DNA of 64,000 nt. Source: Agromyces flavus. GTDB lineage: Bacteria; Actinomycetota; Actinomycetes; Actinomycetales; Microbacteriaceae. The position numbers and the translations under genes were made by a program. How positions within the stretch are numbered: position 1 is the stretch's first letter; every line of letters begins with the position of its first letter. This document shows, piece after piece, positions 45,854 to 54,932 of the stretch. The stretch is from assembly GCF_900104685.1 (NCBI RefSeq), contig NZ_LT629755.1:1860001-1924000 (forward strand). Reading direction: 5' to 3'. The notes beneath the pieces are model-generated. The model was not told the DNA's origin. It saw only the letters and a program-made list of their open reading frames with translations, and did not search any database.

Positions 45854-47455
45854 GTGACCGAATCGACGACCGACGGCCCCGACCTCTCCACCACCGCGGG
45901 CAAGCTCGCCGACCTCAAGCAGCGCTATCACGAGGCCGTGACCGCCTCCGGCGAGGCGGCCATCGAGAAGCAGCACGCCAAGGGCAAGATGACCGCTCGC
46001 GAGCGCATCGCCGAGCTGCTCGACCCCGGTTCGTTCGTCGAGCTCGACGAGTTCGTGCGCCACCGCACGCACGCCTTCGGCATGGACCGGAAGCGCCCCT
46101 ACGGCGACGCGGTGGTCACCGGCACCGGCACGATCCACGGCCGCCAGGTCGCGGTCTACTCGCAGGACTTCACGATCTTCGGCGGATCCCTCGGCGAGGT
46201 CGCGGGCGAGAAGATCATCAAGGTCATGGAGCTCGCCCTCAAGACCGGGGTGCCCATCATCGGCATCCTCGACTCGGGCGGCGCGCGCATCCAGGAGGGC
46301 GTCGTCGCGCTCGGCAAGTATGGCGAGATCTTCCGCCGCAACACCGCGGCCTCGGGCGTGATCCCCCAGATCTCGATCGTCTGCGGCCCCGCCGCCGGCG
46401 GCGCGGTGTACTCCCCCGCGCTCACCGACTTCGTGATCATGGTCGACAAGACCAGCCAGATGTTCGTGACCGGCCCCGACGTGATCAAGACCGTCACCGG
46501 CGAAGACGTCGGCATGGAGGAGCTCGGCGGCGCGCTGACGCACAACACGGTGTCGGGCGTCGCGCACTACCTCGCGAGCGACGAGTCCGACGCGCTCGAC
46601 TACGCGCGCACGCTGGTGTCGTTCCTCCCCGACAACAACATGTCCGAGGCGCCCGTGTACGACGCCGACGTCGAGCTCGAGGTGACCGACGACGACCGGC
46701 GCCTCAACACGGTCATCCCCGACTCGCCCAACCAGCCGTACGACATGCACTCGATCATCGAGGGCATCGTCGACCACGGCGACTTCCTCGAGGTGCAACC
46801 GCTGTTCGCGCCGAACATCGTCGTCGGCTTCGCGCGCGTCGAGGGCCGCTCGGTCGGCATCATCGCCAACCAGCCGAGCCAGATGGCGGGCACGCTGAAC
46901 ATCGCGGCGGGCGAGAAGGCCTCGCGCTTCGTGCGATTCTGCGACGCGTTCTCGATCCCGATCCTCACCCTGGTCGACGTGCCCGGCTACCTCCCCGGCA
47001 CCGACCAGGAGTGGACCGGCGTGATCCGCCGGGGCGCGAAGCTGCTCTACGCCTACGCCGAGGCGACCGTGCCGCTCGTGACGGTCATCACCCGCAAGGC
47101 GTACGGCGGCGCGTACATCGTCATGGGCTCGAAGCAGCTCGGCGCCGACATCAACCTGGCCTGGCCGACCGCCGAGATCGCCGTCATGGGCGGCCAGGGC
47201 GCGGTGAACATCCTGTACCGCGGCGAGATCAAGCGCGCCGAAGAGGCCGGCGAGGATGTCGCGGCCGTCCGGACGCGGCTGGCCAACGAGTACACGTACA
47301 ACGTCGCCTCCCCGTTCCTCGCCGCCGAGCGCGGCGAGCTCGACGGCGTCATCGAGCCCGCGGCGACGCGCGTGTCGGTGACCAAGGCGCTCCGGGCGCT
47401 GCGTACCAAGCGCGCGAGCCTGCCGCCCAAGAAGCACGGCAACATCCCGCTCTAG
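45854..47455 (+). CDS. Acyl-CoA carboxylase beta subunit (carboxyltransferase)
   Basis: A 533-residue carboxyltransferase of the AccD/PccB type that moves CO2 from carboxybiotin to acetyl- or propionyl-CoA. Typical features are [25 protein letters not shown], the N-domain oxyanion site with [11 protein letters not shown] and [16 protein letters not shown], and in the C-domain [53 protein letters not shown] and [16 protein letters not shown]. The residue that sets acetyl/propionyl preference cannot be placed with confidence by eye. It is followed 11 bases later by accE. GTG 45854 is chosen over 45800 because of the TAGAGT box. Confidence 0.95.
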   Translation: MTESTTDGPDLSTTAGKLADLKQRYHEAVTASGEAAIEKQHAKGKMTARERIAELLDPGSFVELDEFVRHRTHAFGMDRKRPYGDAVVTGTGTIHGRQVAVYSQDFTIFGGSLGEVAGEKIIKVMELALKTGVPIIGILDSGGARIQEGVVALGKYGEIFRRNTAASGVIPQISIVCGPAAGGAVYSPALTDFVIMVDKTSQMFVTGPDVIKTVTGEDVGMEELGGALTHNTVSGVAHYLASDESDALDYARTLVSFLPDNNMSEAPVYDADVELEVTDDDRRLNTVIPDSPNQPYDMHSIIEGIVDHGDFLEVQPLFAPNIVVGFARVEGRSVGIIANQPSQMAGTLNIAAGEKASRFVRFCDAFSIPILTLVDVPGYLPGTDQEWTGVIRRGAKLLYAYAEATVPLVTVITRKAYGGAYIVMGSKQLGADINLAWPTAEIAVMGGQGAVNILYRGEIKRAEEAGEDVAAVRTRLANEYTYNVASPFLAAERGELDGVIEPAATRVSVTKALRALRTKRASLPPKKHGNIPL

Positions 47456-47466
47456 GAGGCCTCGTC

Positions 47467-47703
47467 ATGACCACCGCATCGGGCGACGCCGGCGAGGCCG
47501 CGTCGTCGATCGACCTGAAGTTCCTCACGCGCGACGTGTCGGCCGAGGAGGCCGCGGCCGTGACCGCCGTCATCGTCGCCGCCGTCGGCGAAGTGCAGGC
47601 CGCACCCCCGCCGCCCGGGCGCAGCGAATGGGCCCACCTGCGCGGCGCGGTGCGTCCCCACGTCGAGGTCGGCCCGCGGCGATGGGCCATGTCCGTCCGC
47701 TGA
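47467..47703 (+). CDS. Acyl-CoA carboxylase epsilon subunit
   Basis: A 78-residue acidic protein immediately downstream of accD. The core LKFLTRDVSAEEAAAVTAVIVAAVGE (about residues 15-40) followed by a Pro-rich stretch and a tryptophan-containing end matches the AccE family, small subunits that stabilise actinobacterial carboxylase complexes. TAGGAGG, overlapping the accD stop, lies nine bases upstream of the ATG. Its position is as expected for the family. Confidence 0.8.
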   Translation: MTTASGDAGEAASSIDLKFLTRDVSAEEAAAVTAVIVAAVGEVQAAPPPPGRSEWAHLRGAVRPHVEVGPRRWAMSVR

Positions 47704-47985
47704 TCCGGGTGTGTCCCCCGAGTGGGGCGCGTCGCGCGGCCGGGTCCGCATGATGTCCCCCTCGTTGTCCCCCGAAATGCTGACTTCGCAGACGCGCCCC
47801 GATCCGTACCATGGACGTACGGGCTCCTCAGGAGGCCGTCTCGTCACCGGCTGGGTAACCGGTGGCGCTCTGGGGGCGAGTCAGGGCGATATTCGGGTTG
47901 TCGCCGTGACTCGGGCTTGCTGGGGGGTCGGTAGGGGCCGACCCCCCGCTTCCATGTCCGGACCCGTTCACGCGGCACGAGCGCC
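47704..47985. other. Intergenic region with several inverted repeats, no gene seen
   Basis: A 282-base gap between the convergent accE and membrane-protein genes. It contains CCCC-GAGT-GGGG (47716-47727), three copies of TGTCCCCC, an inverted repeat CCGTAC-N7-GTACGG, an ACCGG/CCGGT repeat, and the strong hairpin at 47922. No convincing reading frame is seen on either strand. It could hold terminators for both sides and possibly a small RNA. Confidence 0.5.
47922..47947. terminator. Strong hairpin downstream of the two-component operon
   Basis: A perfect 10-bp stem (GGGGGGTCGG/CCGACCCCCC) with loop TAGGGG, 39 bases past the stop of the minus-strand membrane-protein gene. It lacks a T tract on either strand. 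Confidence 0.55.
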
Positions 47986-48993
47986 TCACCCGGCTCGCGG
48001 GATCTCCATCCAGAGGTCGACCTCGGCGTCCTCCGACTGAGCGACCTCGTCCTCGCCGCCGCCCCGCAGCCCGACCACGGTGACCGCGACGGGCGAGCCC
48101 TCGGCCGCCGTGCGGGCGATGAGGCGGTCGGCGCGCGTGGCGTCCAGCGCATCGGCGAGCTGCGAGAGCACGCGGTCGCGCGACGCCTCGTCGAGGTCGT
48201 CGATGCCGCCCTCGTCGAGCAGCGTGACCGTCGCACCGCGGTCGCGCGCGCGCTTGACCGCCTGTCGCACGGCGTCGGTCAGCAGCATCCGCCCTCGGAT
48301 CTCGTCGCGGATCGCCGCCTCGAGCGTGCGGCACTCCCGCCGTTCGGCATCGGTGAGCGAGTGGTCCTCGTCGGCGATCCGCCTGAGCATGGGCGCGGCG
48401 AGCCGTTGGGTGTGCGCGAGGCGCATCCGCCCCTCGAAGAGGTGCGCGTCCTGGGCCGCCTGCCAGGCGGCCGCCTCGCGCTCGGCCTGCGCATACCGCC
48501 GCGTCGCGCGCGCCGCGCCGGCGAGCGCCGCGGAGAGCATGTGCGCGATCGCCACCCAGACGATGCTGCCGATGACTCCCAGTTCGCCGAGCGCGAGCGG
48601 CCCGGCCCACACGACGGTCTGCACGGCGAGCGCGATGACCCCGAGCCAGGCGGCCACCAGCTGACGACGGGCCGCGGTGATGGTCATCAGCGTTCCCACT
48701 GCGGCCACGTACCAGGTCGCGTAGCCGTTGTCGTTGTTCGGATCCAGCTGGCTCGTGACCAGCATGGGCAGCACGATGCTGACGGCGAGGTTGAGCGCCG
48801 CGAGCCAGTCGGGCATGCGCGCCCGGCGGACCGGCCACAGGCTGAGTGCGGTGGCGACCGCGTAGAGCGCGAGCGCCACGAGCGCCGGCCACGGCGAGTC
48901 GGGCACGGTGAGCGAGATGACGCCGAGCACCACGTGGTACGCGGAGAACAGCGCGGCGAGCACGAGGAGCAGCCAACGAGGGACCGAGATCAC
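47986..48993 (-). CDS. Membrane protein resembling a sensor kinase without catalytic boxes
   Basis: A 335-residue protein with five hydrophobic segments (about residues 3-150), then a coiled coil (RRYAQAEREAAAWQAAQDAHLFEGRMRLAHTQ) and a C-terminal domain of about 140 residues. In layout it mimics the adjacent histidine kinase, but no phospho-acceptor histidine motif and no N or G boxes for ATP binding can be found. Its GTG overlaps the stop of the kinase gene (GTGA). It may be a pseudo-kinase or signal-input partner of that kinase; this is inference. Confidence 0.65.
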   Translation of the reverse strand: MISVPRWLLLVLAALFSAYHVVLGVISLTVPDSPWPALVALALYAVATALSLWPVRRARMPDWLAALNLAVSIVLPMLVTSQLDPNNDNGYATWYVAAVGTLMTITAARRQLVAAWLGVIALAVQTVVWAGPLALGELGVIGSIVWVAIAHMLSAALAGAARATRRYAQAEREAAAWQAAQDAHLFEGRMRLAHTQRLAAPMLRRIADEDHSLTDAERRECRTLEAAIRDEIRGRMLLTDAVRQAVKRARDRGATVTLLDEGGIDDLDEASRDRVLSQLADALDATRADRLIARTAAEGSPVAVTVVGLRGGGEDEVAQSEDAEVDLWMEIPRAG

Positions 48994-49925
48994 GATCGGC
49001 CCCCGTCCAGCCCGGCGGGCCAGGCGAGCGTCACTCGCGTGCCTCGGCCCGGGGCGGAGTCGATGCGGGCCGAGCCGCCCGCGTTCGCCATCCGCTCCTC
49101 GATCGACACGCGCAGGCCGAGCCGGCTCAACGGCACCTCGGCCGGCTCGAAGCCCGAGCCGTTGTCCACGACCTCGATCACGCATCCGCCCGCGCCGACG
49201 CCGCGGATCTCGAGCTCGCGCCGCACCCGGCCGATCGGGCCGTCGGCGTGCTGGACGCTGTTGACCATCGCCTGCACCGCGGCGGACGAGAGTGCGTCGA
49301 CCGCCTCCACGGGGAGCTCGACCCCGCTCGTGTCGGTCACGCGCACGATGAACGGCGCGGAGAAGCCCGTGACCGCCGAGCGCAGGCGACGGGCGAGCAC
49401 CGAGAGATCGGCTCGATCGGCGACGCCGGGCACCTCGACGGCGGCCTCGTCGAGACGTCGCACGGCATCCGCGGCCATGCGCGACGCGAGCTGGCGCTCC
49501 GCGGGCGTGTTCGCAGCGGCGGCGGACAGCAGGGTGGTCAGCACGCTGTCGTGCACCAGCGCATCGACCTTCACGCGCTCCATCTCGTTCGCGTGCTGCC
49601 TCGCGGCCATGTCGTAGCGCTGCAACGCGCCCTCCTGCGCCGCGTCGACTGCCTCGGCGGCTTGGCGCAGCATGGTGATGATGACCAGCACGACGATGCC
49701 GAGGATCACCGCGTAGAGCGTGTCGAGGACGGCGCGCACGGGCTCGTCGGCCGCGCCACCGGACGGGCTCAACCGCACGACGCCGTAGAGGGCGGGCACC
49801 GCGACCGTATAGGCGGCCGCGGGCGCCACGGGCACGGCGATCACCGACGCGGTCGTCGCCACGGTGCACAGGTAGTACAGCCACGGCGTCTCGCCATCCA
49901 TGGCCGCGGTGTCGACGACGAGCAC
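48990..49925 (-). CDS. Sensor histidine kinase, catalytic part downstream of a frameshift
   Basis: This 311-residue frame carries the kinase end of a protein whose N-terminus lies in another frame (49927-50229). It has three hydrophobic segments, a coiled coil (AEAVDAAQEGALQRYDMAARQ), the dimerisation histidine in VKVDALVHDSVLTTLL (His125) and an ATP-binding domain: N box AMVNSVQHADG, G1 VDNGSGFEP, G2 GRGTRVTLAW. It belongs to the NarX/DesK-like group, matching the NarL-type regulator encoded next to it. The two frames would join smoothly as AWP-VLVVD if one A at 49926 were removed. Initiation at GTG 49925 without the upstream part is the alternative. Confidence 0.8.
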   Translation of the reverse strand: MLVVDTAAMDGETPWLYYLCTVATTASVIAVPVAPAAAYTVAVPALYGVVRLSPSGGAADEPVRAVLDTLYAVILGIVVLVIITMLRQAAEAVDAAQEGALQRYDMAARQHANEMERVKVDALVHDSVLTTLLSAAAANTPAERQLASRMAADAVRRLDEAAVEVPGVADRADLSVLARRLRSAVTGFSAPFIVRVTDTSGVELPVEAVDALSSAAVQAMVNSVQHADGPIGRVRRELEIRGVGAGGCVIEVVDNGSGFEPAEVPLSRLGLRVSIEERMANAGGSARIDSAPGRGTRVTLAWPAGLDGGRS

Positions 49926-49926
49926 A

Positions 49927-50229
49927 GGGCCAGGCGATCAGGCACAGCACGTAGAGTCCCGCGAACGCGACCGCGGCGCCGCGCACGGCCAGGCGGGTGA
50001 ACGTGGCGGCCGCGAGCGCCGCGATGGCGCCGTAGAGCAGCGCCATCATCGCCACGCCCGCGCCGTCGACGAGGTAGGCCGACTGTTCGATCGCGGTGGG
50101 GACCGTCTGCGCCCCGAAGACGACGCCGAATGCGCCGAGTGCGCGTCCGGAGACGATCTCGACCTGCGCACGGCTCACCGCTCCGCGGCGCGACGCGAGC
50201 CGGCTCGCGCGCCAGTCAGGCCCGGCCAT
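49927..50229 (-). pseudogene. N-terminal fragment of the sensor histidine kinase (frameshifted)
   Basis: About 100 codons from ATG 50229, overlapping the response-regulator stop by 14 bases. They encode three hydrophobic segments (around residues 28-45, 55-75 and 80-99) and end in GLYVLCLIAWP. After that the frame runs into CARRRHRG and then non-protein-like sequence, while the other frame takes up VLVVDTAAMDG. An extra base at about 49926 explains this. It is either a sequencing or assembly error or a real inactivating mutation. Confidence 0.65.
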
Positions 50230-50914
50230 CACCGGCCTCGGCGTCGAGCCCCGGCAGGATGCCGTCCTCCACCGCCCGGCGCAGCAGGTCGACCTTCGTG
50301 GGCGCCGGGCGCCCGACCTCGACGTACTTGGCCCGGATGCGGTCGAGGTACTCGCGAGCGGTGGAATGCGCGATCCCGAGCTGCTGGGCGACGAGCTTCA
50401 GCGGCAGCCCCGAGGCGTACAGGTGCAGCACGTCGCGTTCGCGCCGACCGAGCTGCGCCTTCGCGAAGTCGCGGTCGGCCTCGATCGCGCTCGCCCATTC
50501 GACGTTGTTGAGCGCCTCGCCGCGCGCCACCGTCGCGATGGCCGCGATCACGGCCGAGGTCGGCGACGACTTCGGGATCACCCCGGCCGCGCCCGCAGCG
50601 AGCGCCTCGCGGACCGCGGCGACGCGATCGGCGATGCTGTGCACGAGCACCTGACTGCCCGAGGCGAGGACGCTGCGTACGTTGTCGGTCACGCTCGATC
50701 CGTCGCCGAGCGAGAGGTCGAGCAGCACCACCCGCGGAGGCTCGCTGCCCGGATCCTCGAAGGCCGCGAGCAGGGTGGGCACGTCGGCGGTGTCGGCGAC
50801 GACGTCGTAGCCGGCGTCGCGGCATGCGGCCCGCAGGCCGAGGCGCACGGCCTCGTGGTCGTCGACGATGGCGACGGTCGTCGCGCCGCGGCCCCCATCG
50901 GACTGCTCCGTCAC
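50216..50914 (-). CDS. NarL/FixJ-family response regulator
   Basis: A 232-residue regulator. The receiver domain starts TTVAIVDDHEAVRLGL, has the phospho-acceptor Asp66 in VVLLDLSLGDGSS, and ends with VIPKSSP containing the conserved lysine. The LuxR-type DNA-binding domain is LGRRERDVLHLYASGLPLKLVAQQLGIAHSTAREYLDRIRAKY (about 155-197). The gene comes first in the operon, before the kinase and its membrane partner, all overlapping. GTG 50914 is the start that gives a compact receiver domain; the longer open frame to 51223 is antisense to the methyltransferase. Confidence 0.92.
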   Translation of the reverse strand: MTEQSDGGRGATTVAIVDDHEAVRLGLRAACRDAGYDVVADTADVPTLLAAFEDPGSEPPRVVLLDLSLGDGSSVTDNVRSVLASGSQVLVHSIADRVAAVREALAAGAAGVIPKSSPTSAVIAAIATVARGEALNNVEWASAIEADRDFAKAQLGRRERDVLHLYASGLPLKLVAQQLGIAHSTAREYLDRIRAKYVEVGRPAPTKVDLLRRAVEDGILPGLDAEAGDGRA

Positions 50915-50963
50915 TCGGCCACCCCCGTCATCCGGCTTCCGTCGTCTGGTTCCGTGCTGGTCC

Positions 50964-52295
50964 TCACACGATAGCGGCCAGTCGCGCGACCGCCTCGACG
51001 TGGTGCGTGTCCGGGAAGAGGTCGAAGGCGCGGAGCGCCTCGAGCTCGTACCCGTGGGCGCGGAACAGCCCGACATCCCGTGCCAGCGCGACGGGGTCGC
51101 AGGCGACGTAGACGACCTGGGCGGGCCGCAGCGCGGCGAGCCGGTCGACGACGGCCCGACCCGCGCCGGACCGCGGCGGGTCGAGCACGACGGTCGCCCC
51201 GCGCAGGCCCCGCGTCGCGGCATCCGGCGCCGCCGCCAGTTCGTCGAGGTAGCGGTCGACCCGTGCCGTCACGGCGCGAGCGCCCACCCAGTCGGCGAGG
51301 TTCGCGCCCGCGTGCTCGGTGGCTCCGGCGTCGGCCTCGACGGTGGTGATCCGCACGCCCGACCCGAATCGATCGCCCACGGCGGCGGCGAGCAGGCCGA
51401 CGCCGCCGTAGAGGTCCTGGTTGTCGGCGGCGGGATCGAAGCGATCGGGGTCGACGAGGTCCTGCACGGCGGCCGTCAACGTCGCTGCCGCGCCGACGTG
51501 CACCTGCCAGAAGCCGTCGCGGTCGACCGTGAAGCGCCGTTCGCCGACGCGCTCGGTGATCGTCGGCGCCGCATCGCGTCGGCTGCGGTGGTCGCCGGGC
51601 GAGCGGACGATCAGCTGGGGGTCGCCGTCGGCCGGGGCGACGAGGTCGACGGCGGTGGCGCCCTCGAGCGTGCGTGCGATCGGTGCGATGGCCTGGATGG
51701 CGGGCGCCGCGAGCGGCAGCGAGGCGACCGGCACCACGGTGTGGCTGCGCGCCGCGTACGGACCCACGGTGCCGTCGGGCGCGACGTGGAGTCGCACGCG
51801 AGTGCGCCATCCGGTGCCGGCCTCGGGGTCGACGCCCGGCGCGACGGCGGGATCGACGGGCTCGACCGCGGCCTCCGCCTCGACTCCGCCCATGCGCCGC
51901 AGTGCATCGCGCAGCACGTCGGCCTTGAGCTCGCGCTGCCTGGCCATCGCGATGTGGCCGAACTCGGCGCCGCCGGCACGCTGCTCCGGGGCCCGGTCGA
52001 CGGATGCCTCGGCCCAGGGGTGCTCGCGGCGATCGGGCGAGGCGCGCAGCACCGAGATCGTCTCGGCGCGCCAGAACCGCTCGCGTCCCGCGTCCACGAC
52101 CTGCGCCGCCACGCGCTCGCCCGGGATGGCGTCGGCGACGAAGACGACCCGGCCCTCGTGCCGGGCGACCGCGACGCCGCCGTGCGCGATGCGCTCGACC
52201 TCGAGGTCGAGGACGGGTCCCGGCGCAGCGGGCCGGGCCGAGCCGCCTCGGCGGTGGCCGCGGGCCGGGCGGCGACGACGACGATCCTGTGCCAT
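50964..52295 (-). CDS. TrmA/RlmD-family RNA (uracil-5-)methyltransferase
   Basis: A 443-residue class I methyltransferase. An N-terminal TRAM domain (LDLEVERIAHGGVAVARHEGRVVFVADAIPGERV) follows a basic stretch. The catalytic domain has QDLYGGVGLLAAAVGD (SAM motif I), VVLDPPRSGAG (372-379 core), the nucleophile Cys399 in YVACDPVALARD and the general base Glu434 in HHVEAVARL. This set defines the uracil-5 methyltransferase family that modifies 23S rRNA or tRNA. No four-cysteine iron-sulphur cluster motif of E. coli RlmD is present. ATG 52295 is used; longer frames are Arg-rich and antisense to maf. Confidence 0.9.
   Translation of the reverse strand: MAQDRRRRRPARGHRRGGSARPAAPGPVLDLEVERIAHGGVAVARHEGRVVFVADAIPGERVAAQVVDAGRERFWRAETISVLRASPDRREHPWAEASVDRAPEQRAGGAEFGHIAMARQRELKADVLRDALRRMGGVEAEAAVEPVDPAVAPGVDPEAGTGWRTRVRLHVAPDGTVGPYAARSHTVVPVASLPLAAPAIQAIAPIARTLEGATAVDLVAPADGDPQLIVRSPGDHRSRRDAAPTITERVGERRFTVDRDGFWQVHVGAAATLTAAVQDLVDPDRFDPAADNQDLYGGVGLLAAAVGDRFGSGVRITTVEADAGATEHAGANLADWVGARAVTARVDRYLDELAAAPDAATRGLRGATVVLDPPRSGAGRAVVDRLAALRPAQVVYVACDPVALARDVGLFRAHGYELEALRAFDLFPDTHHVEAVARLAAIV
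50968..50973 (-). promoter_or_regulatory. Possible -10 box for the two-component operon
   Basis: TATCGT on the minus strand, 53 bases before the regulator's GTG. It overlaps the last codons of the RNA methyltransferase gene. Confidence 0.35.
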
Positions 52296-52336
52296 GACCC
52301 GAGCATCGCACACGGCGCGACCGGCAGGATGGGGGG

Positions 52337-52975
52337 ATGCGCCTCTACCTCGCCTCCACCTCGCCCGCACGTCGGCAGCTCCTGCGGCAGGCGGGCGTCG
52401 AGCCGCTGCTCGTCGCACCCGCGGTCGACGAGGAAGCGGCGGTGACGGCGCACGAGGCAGAGCACGGCCCGCTCTCGCCCGACGAGCTCGTGCAGCTCCT
52501 CGCGCGGCGCAAGGCCGAGGCGATCGTGGGCCGCGACGTGGACGGCCGGCCGATCGACGGGCTCGTGCTCGGCGGCGACTCCGCCTTCCTGGTCGGCGGC
52601 GAGCTGCACGGCAAGCCGCACCGGCCCGAGGTCGCACGCGCGCGCTGGGCCGGGCAGAACGGGCGATCGGGCGTGCTGTGGTCGGGCCACTGGCTCATCG
52701 ACCATCGCGACGGGGCGCCTCGGGCCGCGGTTGGCCGTCCCGCGTCGGCGGTGGTGGAGTTCGCCCGGCTCGACGACGCCGAGATCGACGCCTACGTCGC
52801 CACGGGCGAGCCGCTCGCGGTCGCTGGCGCGTTCACGGTCGACAGCCTCGGCGGGCCGTTCATCCGGTCCGTGACCGGCGATCCCTCGACGGTGGTGGGA
52901 CTCTCCCTGTCGACGCTGCGCGAACTCGTCCGCGAGTTGGGCGTCCGGTGGACGGATCTCTGGGACTTGCGCTGA
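52337..52975 (+). CDS. maf: Maf family nucleoside triphosphate pyrophosphatase
   Basis: A 212-residue protein with the Maf signature [14 protein letters not shown] (8-21), the catalytic aspartate in [10 protein letters not shown], then [13 protein letters not shown], and [28 protein letters not shown]. Maf proteins hydrolyse non-canonical or methylated nucleotides to monophosphates. The central loop is longer than in YhdE. It is divergent from the methyltransferase and 136 bases upstream of accA. The ATG is at the first possible position, with CAGGAT six bases before it as a weak -10 box. Confidence 0.92.
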   Translation: MRLYLASTSPARRQLLRQAGVEPLLVAPAVDEEAAVTAHEAEHGPLSPDELVQLLARRKAEAIVGRDVDGRPIDGLVLGGDSAFLVGGELHGKPHRPEVARARWAGQNGRSGVLWSGHWLIDHRDGAPRAAVGRPASAVVEFARLDDAEIDAYVATGEPLAVAGAFTVDSLGGPFIRSVTGDPSTVVGLSLSTLRELVRELGVRWTDLWDLR

Positions 52976-53054
52976 AGCGTCGAATCGGAGCCCGACCAGC
53001 CGGAACACGCGGAGCGGCATCCGATCATTGTTCGCGAACGACACGCTCCCCCGG

Positions 53055-53097
53055 CTTTTTTGTCGACCGCGCCCAAAGGCGGCTGGGAATCCGCCAA
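53055..53097 (+). promoter_or_regulatory. Candidate shared element upstream of accA
   Basis: TTTTTTGT (53055-53062) and TGGGAATCCGCCAA (53084-53097) resemble the TTTTTGT and GGGAATCCCTCAA elements before accD, although here they lie 21 bases apart. The last bases run into the -10 box. Confidence 0.35.
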
Positions 53098-53103
53098 TAG
53101 GCT
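53098..53103 (+). promoter_or_regulatory. -10 box of a probable leaderless promoter for accA
   Basis: TAGGCT followed by eight bases and ATG at 53112. No ribosome site is present. Confidence 0.5.
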
Positions 53104-53111
53104 TGGGGATC

Positions 53112-54890
53112 ATGCGTCGCATCACCAAGGTCCTCATCGCCAACCGTGGCGAGATCGCCGTCCGCGTCATCCGCGCGGCTCGCGACGCGGGCATCGCTTC
53201 GGTCGCCGTCTACGCCGACCAGGACCGCGATGCCCGCCACGTCAAGCTCGCCGACCAGGCGTACGCGCTCGACGGCACGACGAGTGCCGAGACGTACCTC
53301 GTCATCGACAAGCTCCTCTCCGTCGCCCGCCGCTCCGGCGCCGACGCCGTGCACCCCGGGTACGGCTTCCTGGCCGAGAACCCCGACTTCGCCCGCGCCG
53401 TCATCGCTGCCGGCCTCGTGTGGATCGGGCCGTCGCCCGAGGCGATCGAGCGCCTCGGCGACAAGGTCTCCGCCCGGCACGTCGCCGAGAAGGTCGGCGC
53501 GCCCCTCGCACCAGGCACGCTCAACCCGGTGGCGGATGCCGCGGAGGTGCTCGACTTCGTCGACGAGCACGGCCTGCCGGTCGCCATCAAGGCCGCATTC
53601 GGCGGCGGCGGCCGCGGACTCAAGGTCGCCCGCACGCGTGAGGAGGTGCCCGAGCTCTTCGAGTCGGCCACGCGCGAGGCGGTCGCCGCGTTCGGCCGCG
53701 GCGAGTGCTTCGTCGAGAAGTACCTCGACAAGCCCCGCCACGTCGAGACCCAGTGCCTCGCCGACGAGCACGGCAACGTCGTCGTCGTCTCGACGCGCGA
53801 CTGCTCGCTGCAGCGGCGGCACCAGAAGCTCGTCGAGGAGGCGCCCGCGCCGTTCCTCACCGAGGAGCAGAACCGGCTCCTGTACGACGCGTCGAAGGCC
53901 ATCCTCAAAGAGGTCGGCTACGTCGGCGCGGGCACATGCGAGTTCCTCATCGGCCAGGACGGCACGGTCTCCTTCCTCGAGGTGAACACGCGCCTCCAGG
54001 TCGAGCACCCCGTCTCCGAAGAGGTCACCGGGCTCGACCTCGTCCGCGAGCAGTTCCGGCTCGCCGAGGGCGGCGTCCTCGACTACCCCGACCCCGAGAC
54101 CACGGGCCACTCGATCGAGTTCCGCATCAACGGCGAGGACCCGGGTCGCAACTTCCTCCCCGCACCCGGACCCATCCACCAGCTGCGCTTCCCCGGGGGC
54201 CCCGGCGTGCGCGTCGACTCGGGTGTCACGAGCGGCGACGAGATCTCGGGCGCGTTCGACTCGCTGCTCGCCAAGCTGATCGTCACGGGCGCGACTCGCA
54301 AGGACGCCCTCGAGCGCGCTCGTCGCGCGCTCGACGAGTTCGAGGTCGCCGGACTGCCGACGGTGCTCCCCTTCCATCGCGACATCGTGGCCCACCCCGC
54401 GTTCGCTCCGACCAACGGGCAGCCGTTCTCGGTCTACACGCGCTGGATCGAGACCGAGTACGACAACCGCCTCGAACCGTGGACCGGTGAGCTCGAGGAG
54501 GCCAAGGGCCCGGCGGCTCGCACGAGCGTCGTGGTCGAGGTCGACGGCCGCCGCGTCGAGGTGTCGCTGCCGAAGCGCCTCGCCGGCGCGACCTCCGCGT
54601 CGGCGACCGCCGGACCCGCGCCGCGCCGGCGCGCGGTGCACCACTCGGTCGACACCTCGACGGGCGACGCGGTCACCGCGCCCATGCAGGCGACGGTCGT
54701 CAAGGTCGCCGTCGCCGAGGGCGACAAGGTCGTCAAGGGCGACCTCGTGCTCGTGCTCGAGGCGATGAAGATGGAGCAGCCCATCGTCGCCCACAAGGAC
54801 GGCGTCATCGGGCTGGTCAACGCCGAGCCCGGTGCGACCGTGTCCAGCGGCCACCTGCTCCTGTCGATCGCCGACGCGCCCGCCGCCTGA
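53112..54890 (+). CDS. Acetyl/propionyl-CoA carboxylase alpha subunit (biotin carboxylase + BCCP)
   Basis: A 592-residue two-function subunit. The biotin carboxylase part starts [20 protein letters not shown] and has [14 protein letters not shown], the ATP loop [57 protein letters not shown] and an RINGEDP motif. The C-terminal biotin carrier domain holds the biotinylation site EAMKMEQP, with Lys553. It forms the complex with AccD (45854) and AccE (47467), and is biotinylated by BirA (44861). ATG 53112 is chosen because it starts the family sequence at once and follows the TAGGCT box. Confidence 0.96.
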   Translation: MRRITKVLIANRGEIAVRVIRAARDAGIASVAVYADQDRDARHVKLADQAYALDGTTSAETYLVIDKLLSVARRSGADAVHPGYGFLAENPDFARAVIAAGLVWIGPSPEAIERLGDKVSARHVAEKVGAPLAPGTLNPVADAAEVLDFVDEHGLPVAIKAAFGGGGRGLKVARTREEVPELFESATREAVAAFGRGECFVEKYLDKPRHVETQCLADEHGNVVVVSTRDCSLQRRHQKLVEEAPAPFLTEEQNRLLYDASKAILKEVGYVGAGTCEFLIGQDGTVSFLEVNTRLQVEHPVSEEVTGLDLVREQFRLAEGGVLDYPDPETTGHSIEFRINGEDPGRNFLPAPGPIHQLRFPGGPGVRVDSGVTSGDEISGAFDSLLAKLIVTGATRKDALERARRALDEFEVAGLPTVLPFHRDIVAHPAFAPTNGQPFSVYTRWIETEYDNRLEPWTGELEEAKGPAARTSVVVEVDGRRVEVSLPKRLAGATSASATAGPAPRRRAVHHSVDTSTGDAVTAPMQATVVKVAVAEGDKVVKGDLVLVLEAMKMEQPIVAHKDGVIGLVNAEPGATVSSGHLLLSIADAPAA

Positions 54891-54905
54891 CGGGCGTAGC
54901 GGCGT

Positions 54906-54926
54906 CGCGCCGACGGCCTCGGCGCG
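54906..54926. terminator. Hairpin between accA and the permease gene
   Basis: An 8-bp stem (CGCGCCGA/TCGGCGCG) with a five-base loop in the 42-base gap between two convergent genes. No T tract is present. Confidence 0.5.
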
Positions 54927-54932
54927 CGCGGC

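Noticed and set aside
44292..46000. A DarG-like antitoxin next to the DarT-like gene
   Set aside because: The neighbours are a PH-domain membrane protein and BirA. Neither has a macrodomain pattern.
47711..48040. Short open frames in the gap after accE
   Set aside because: They lack ribosome sites and protein-like composition and overlap the inverted repeats.
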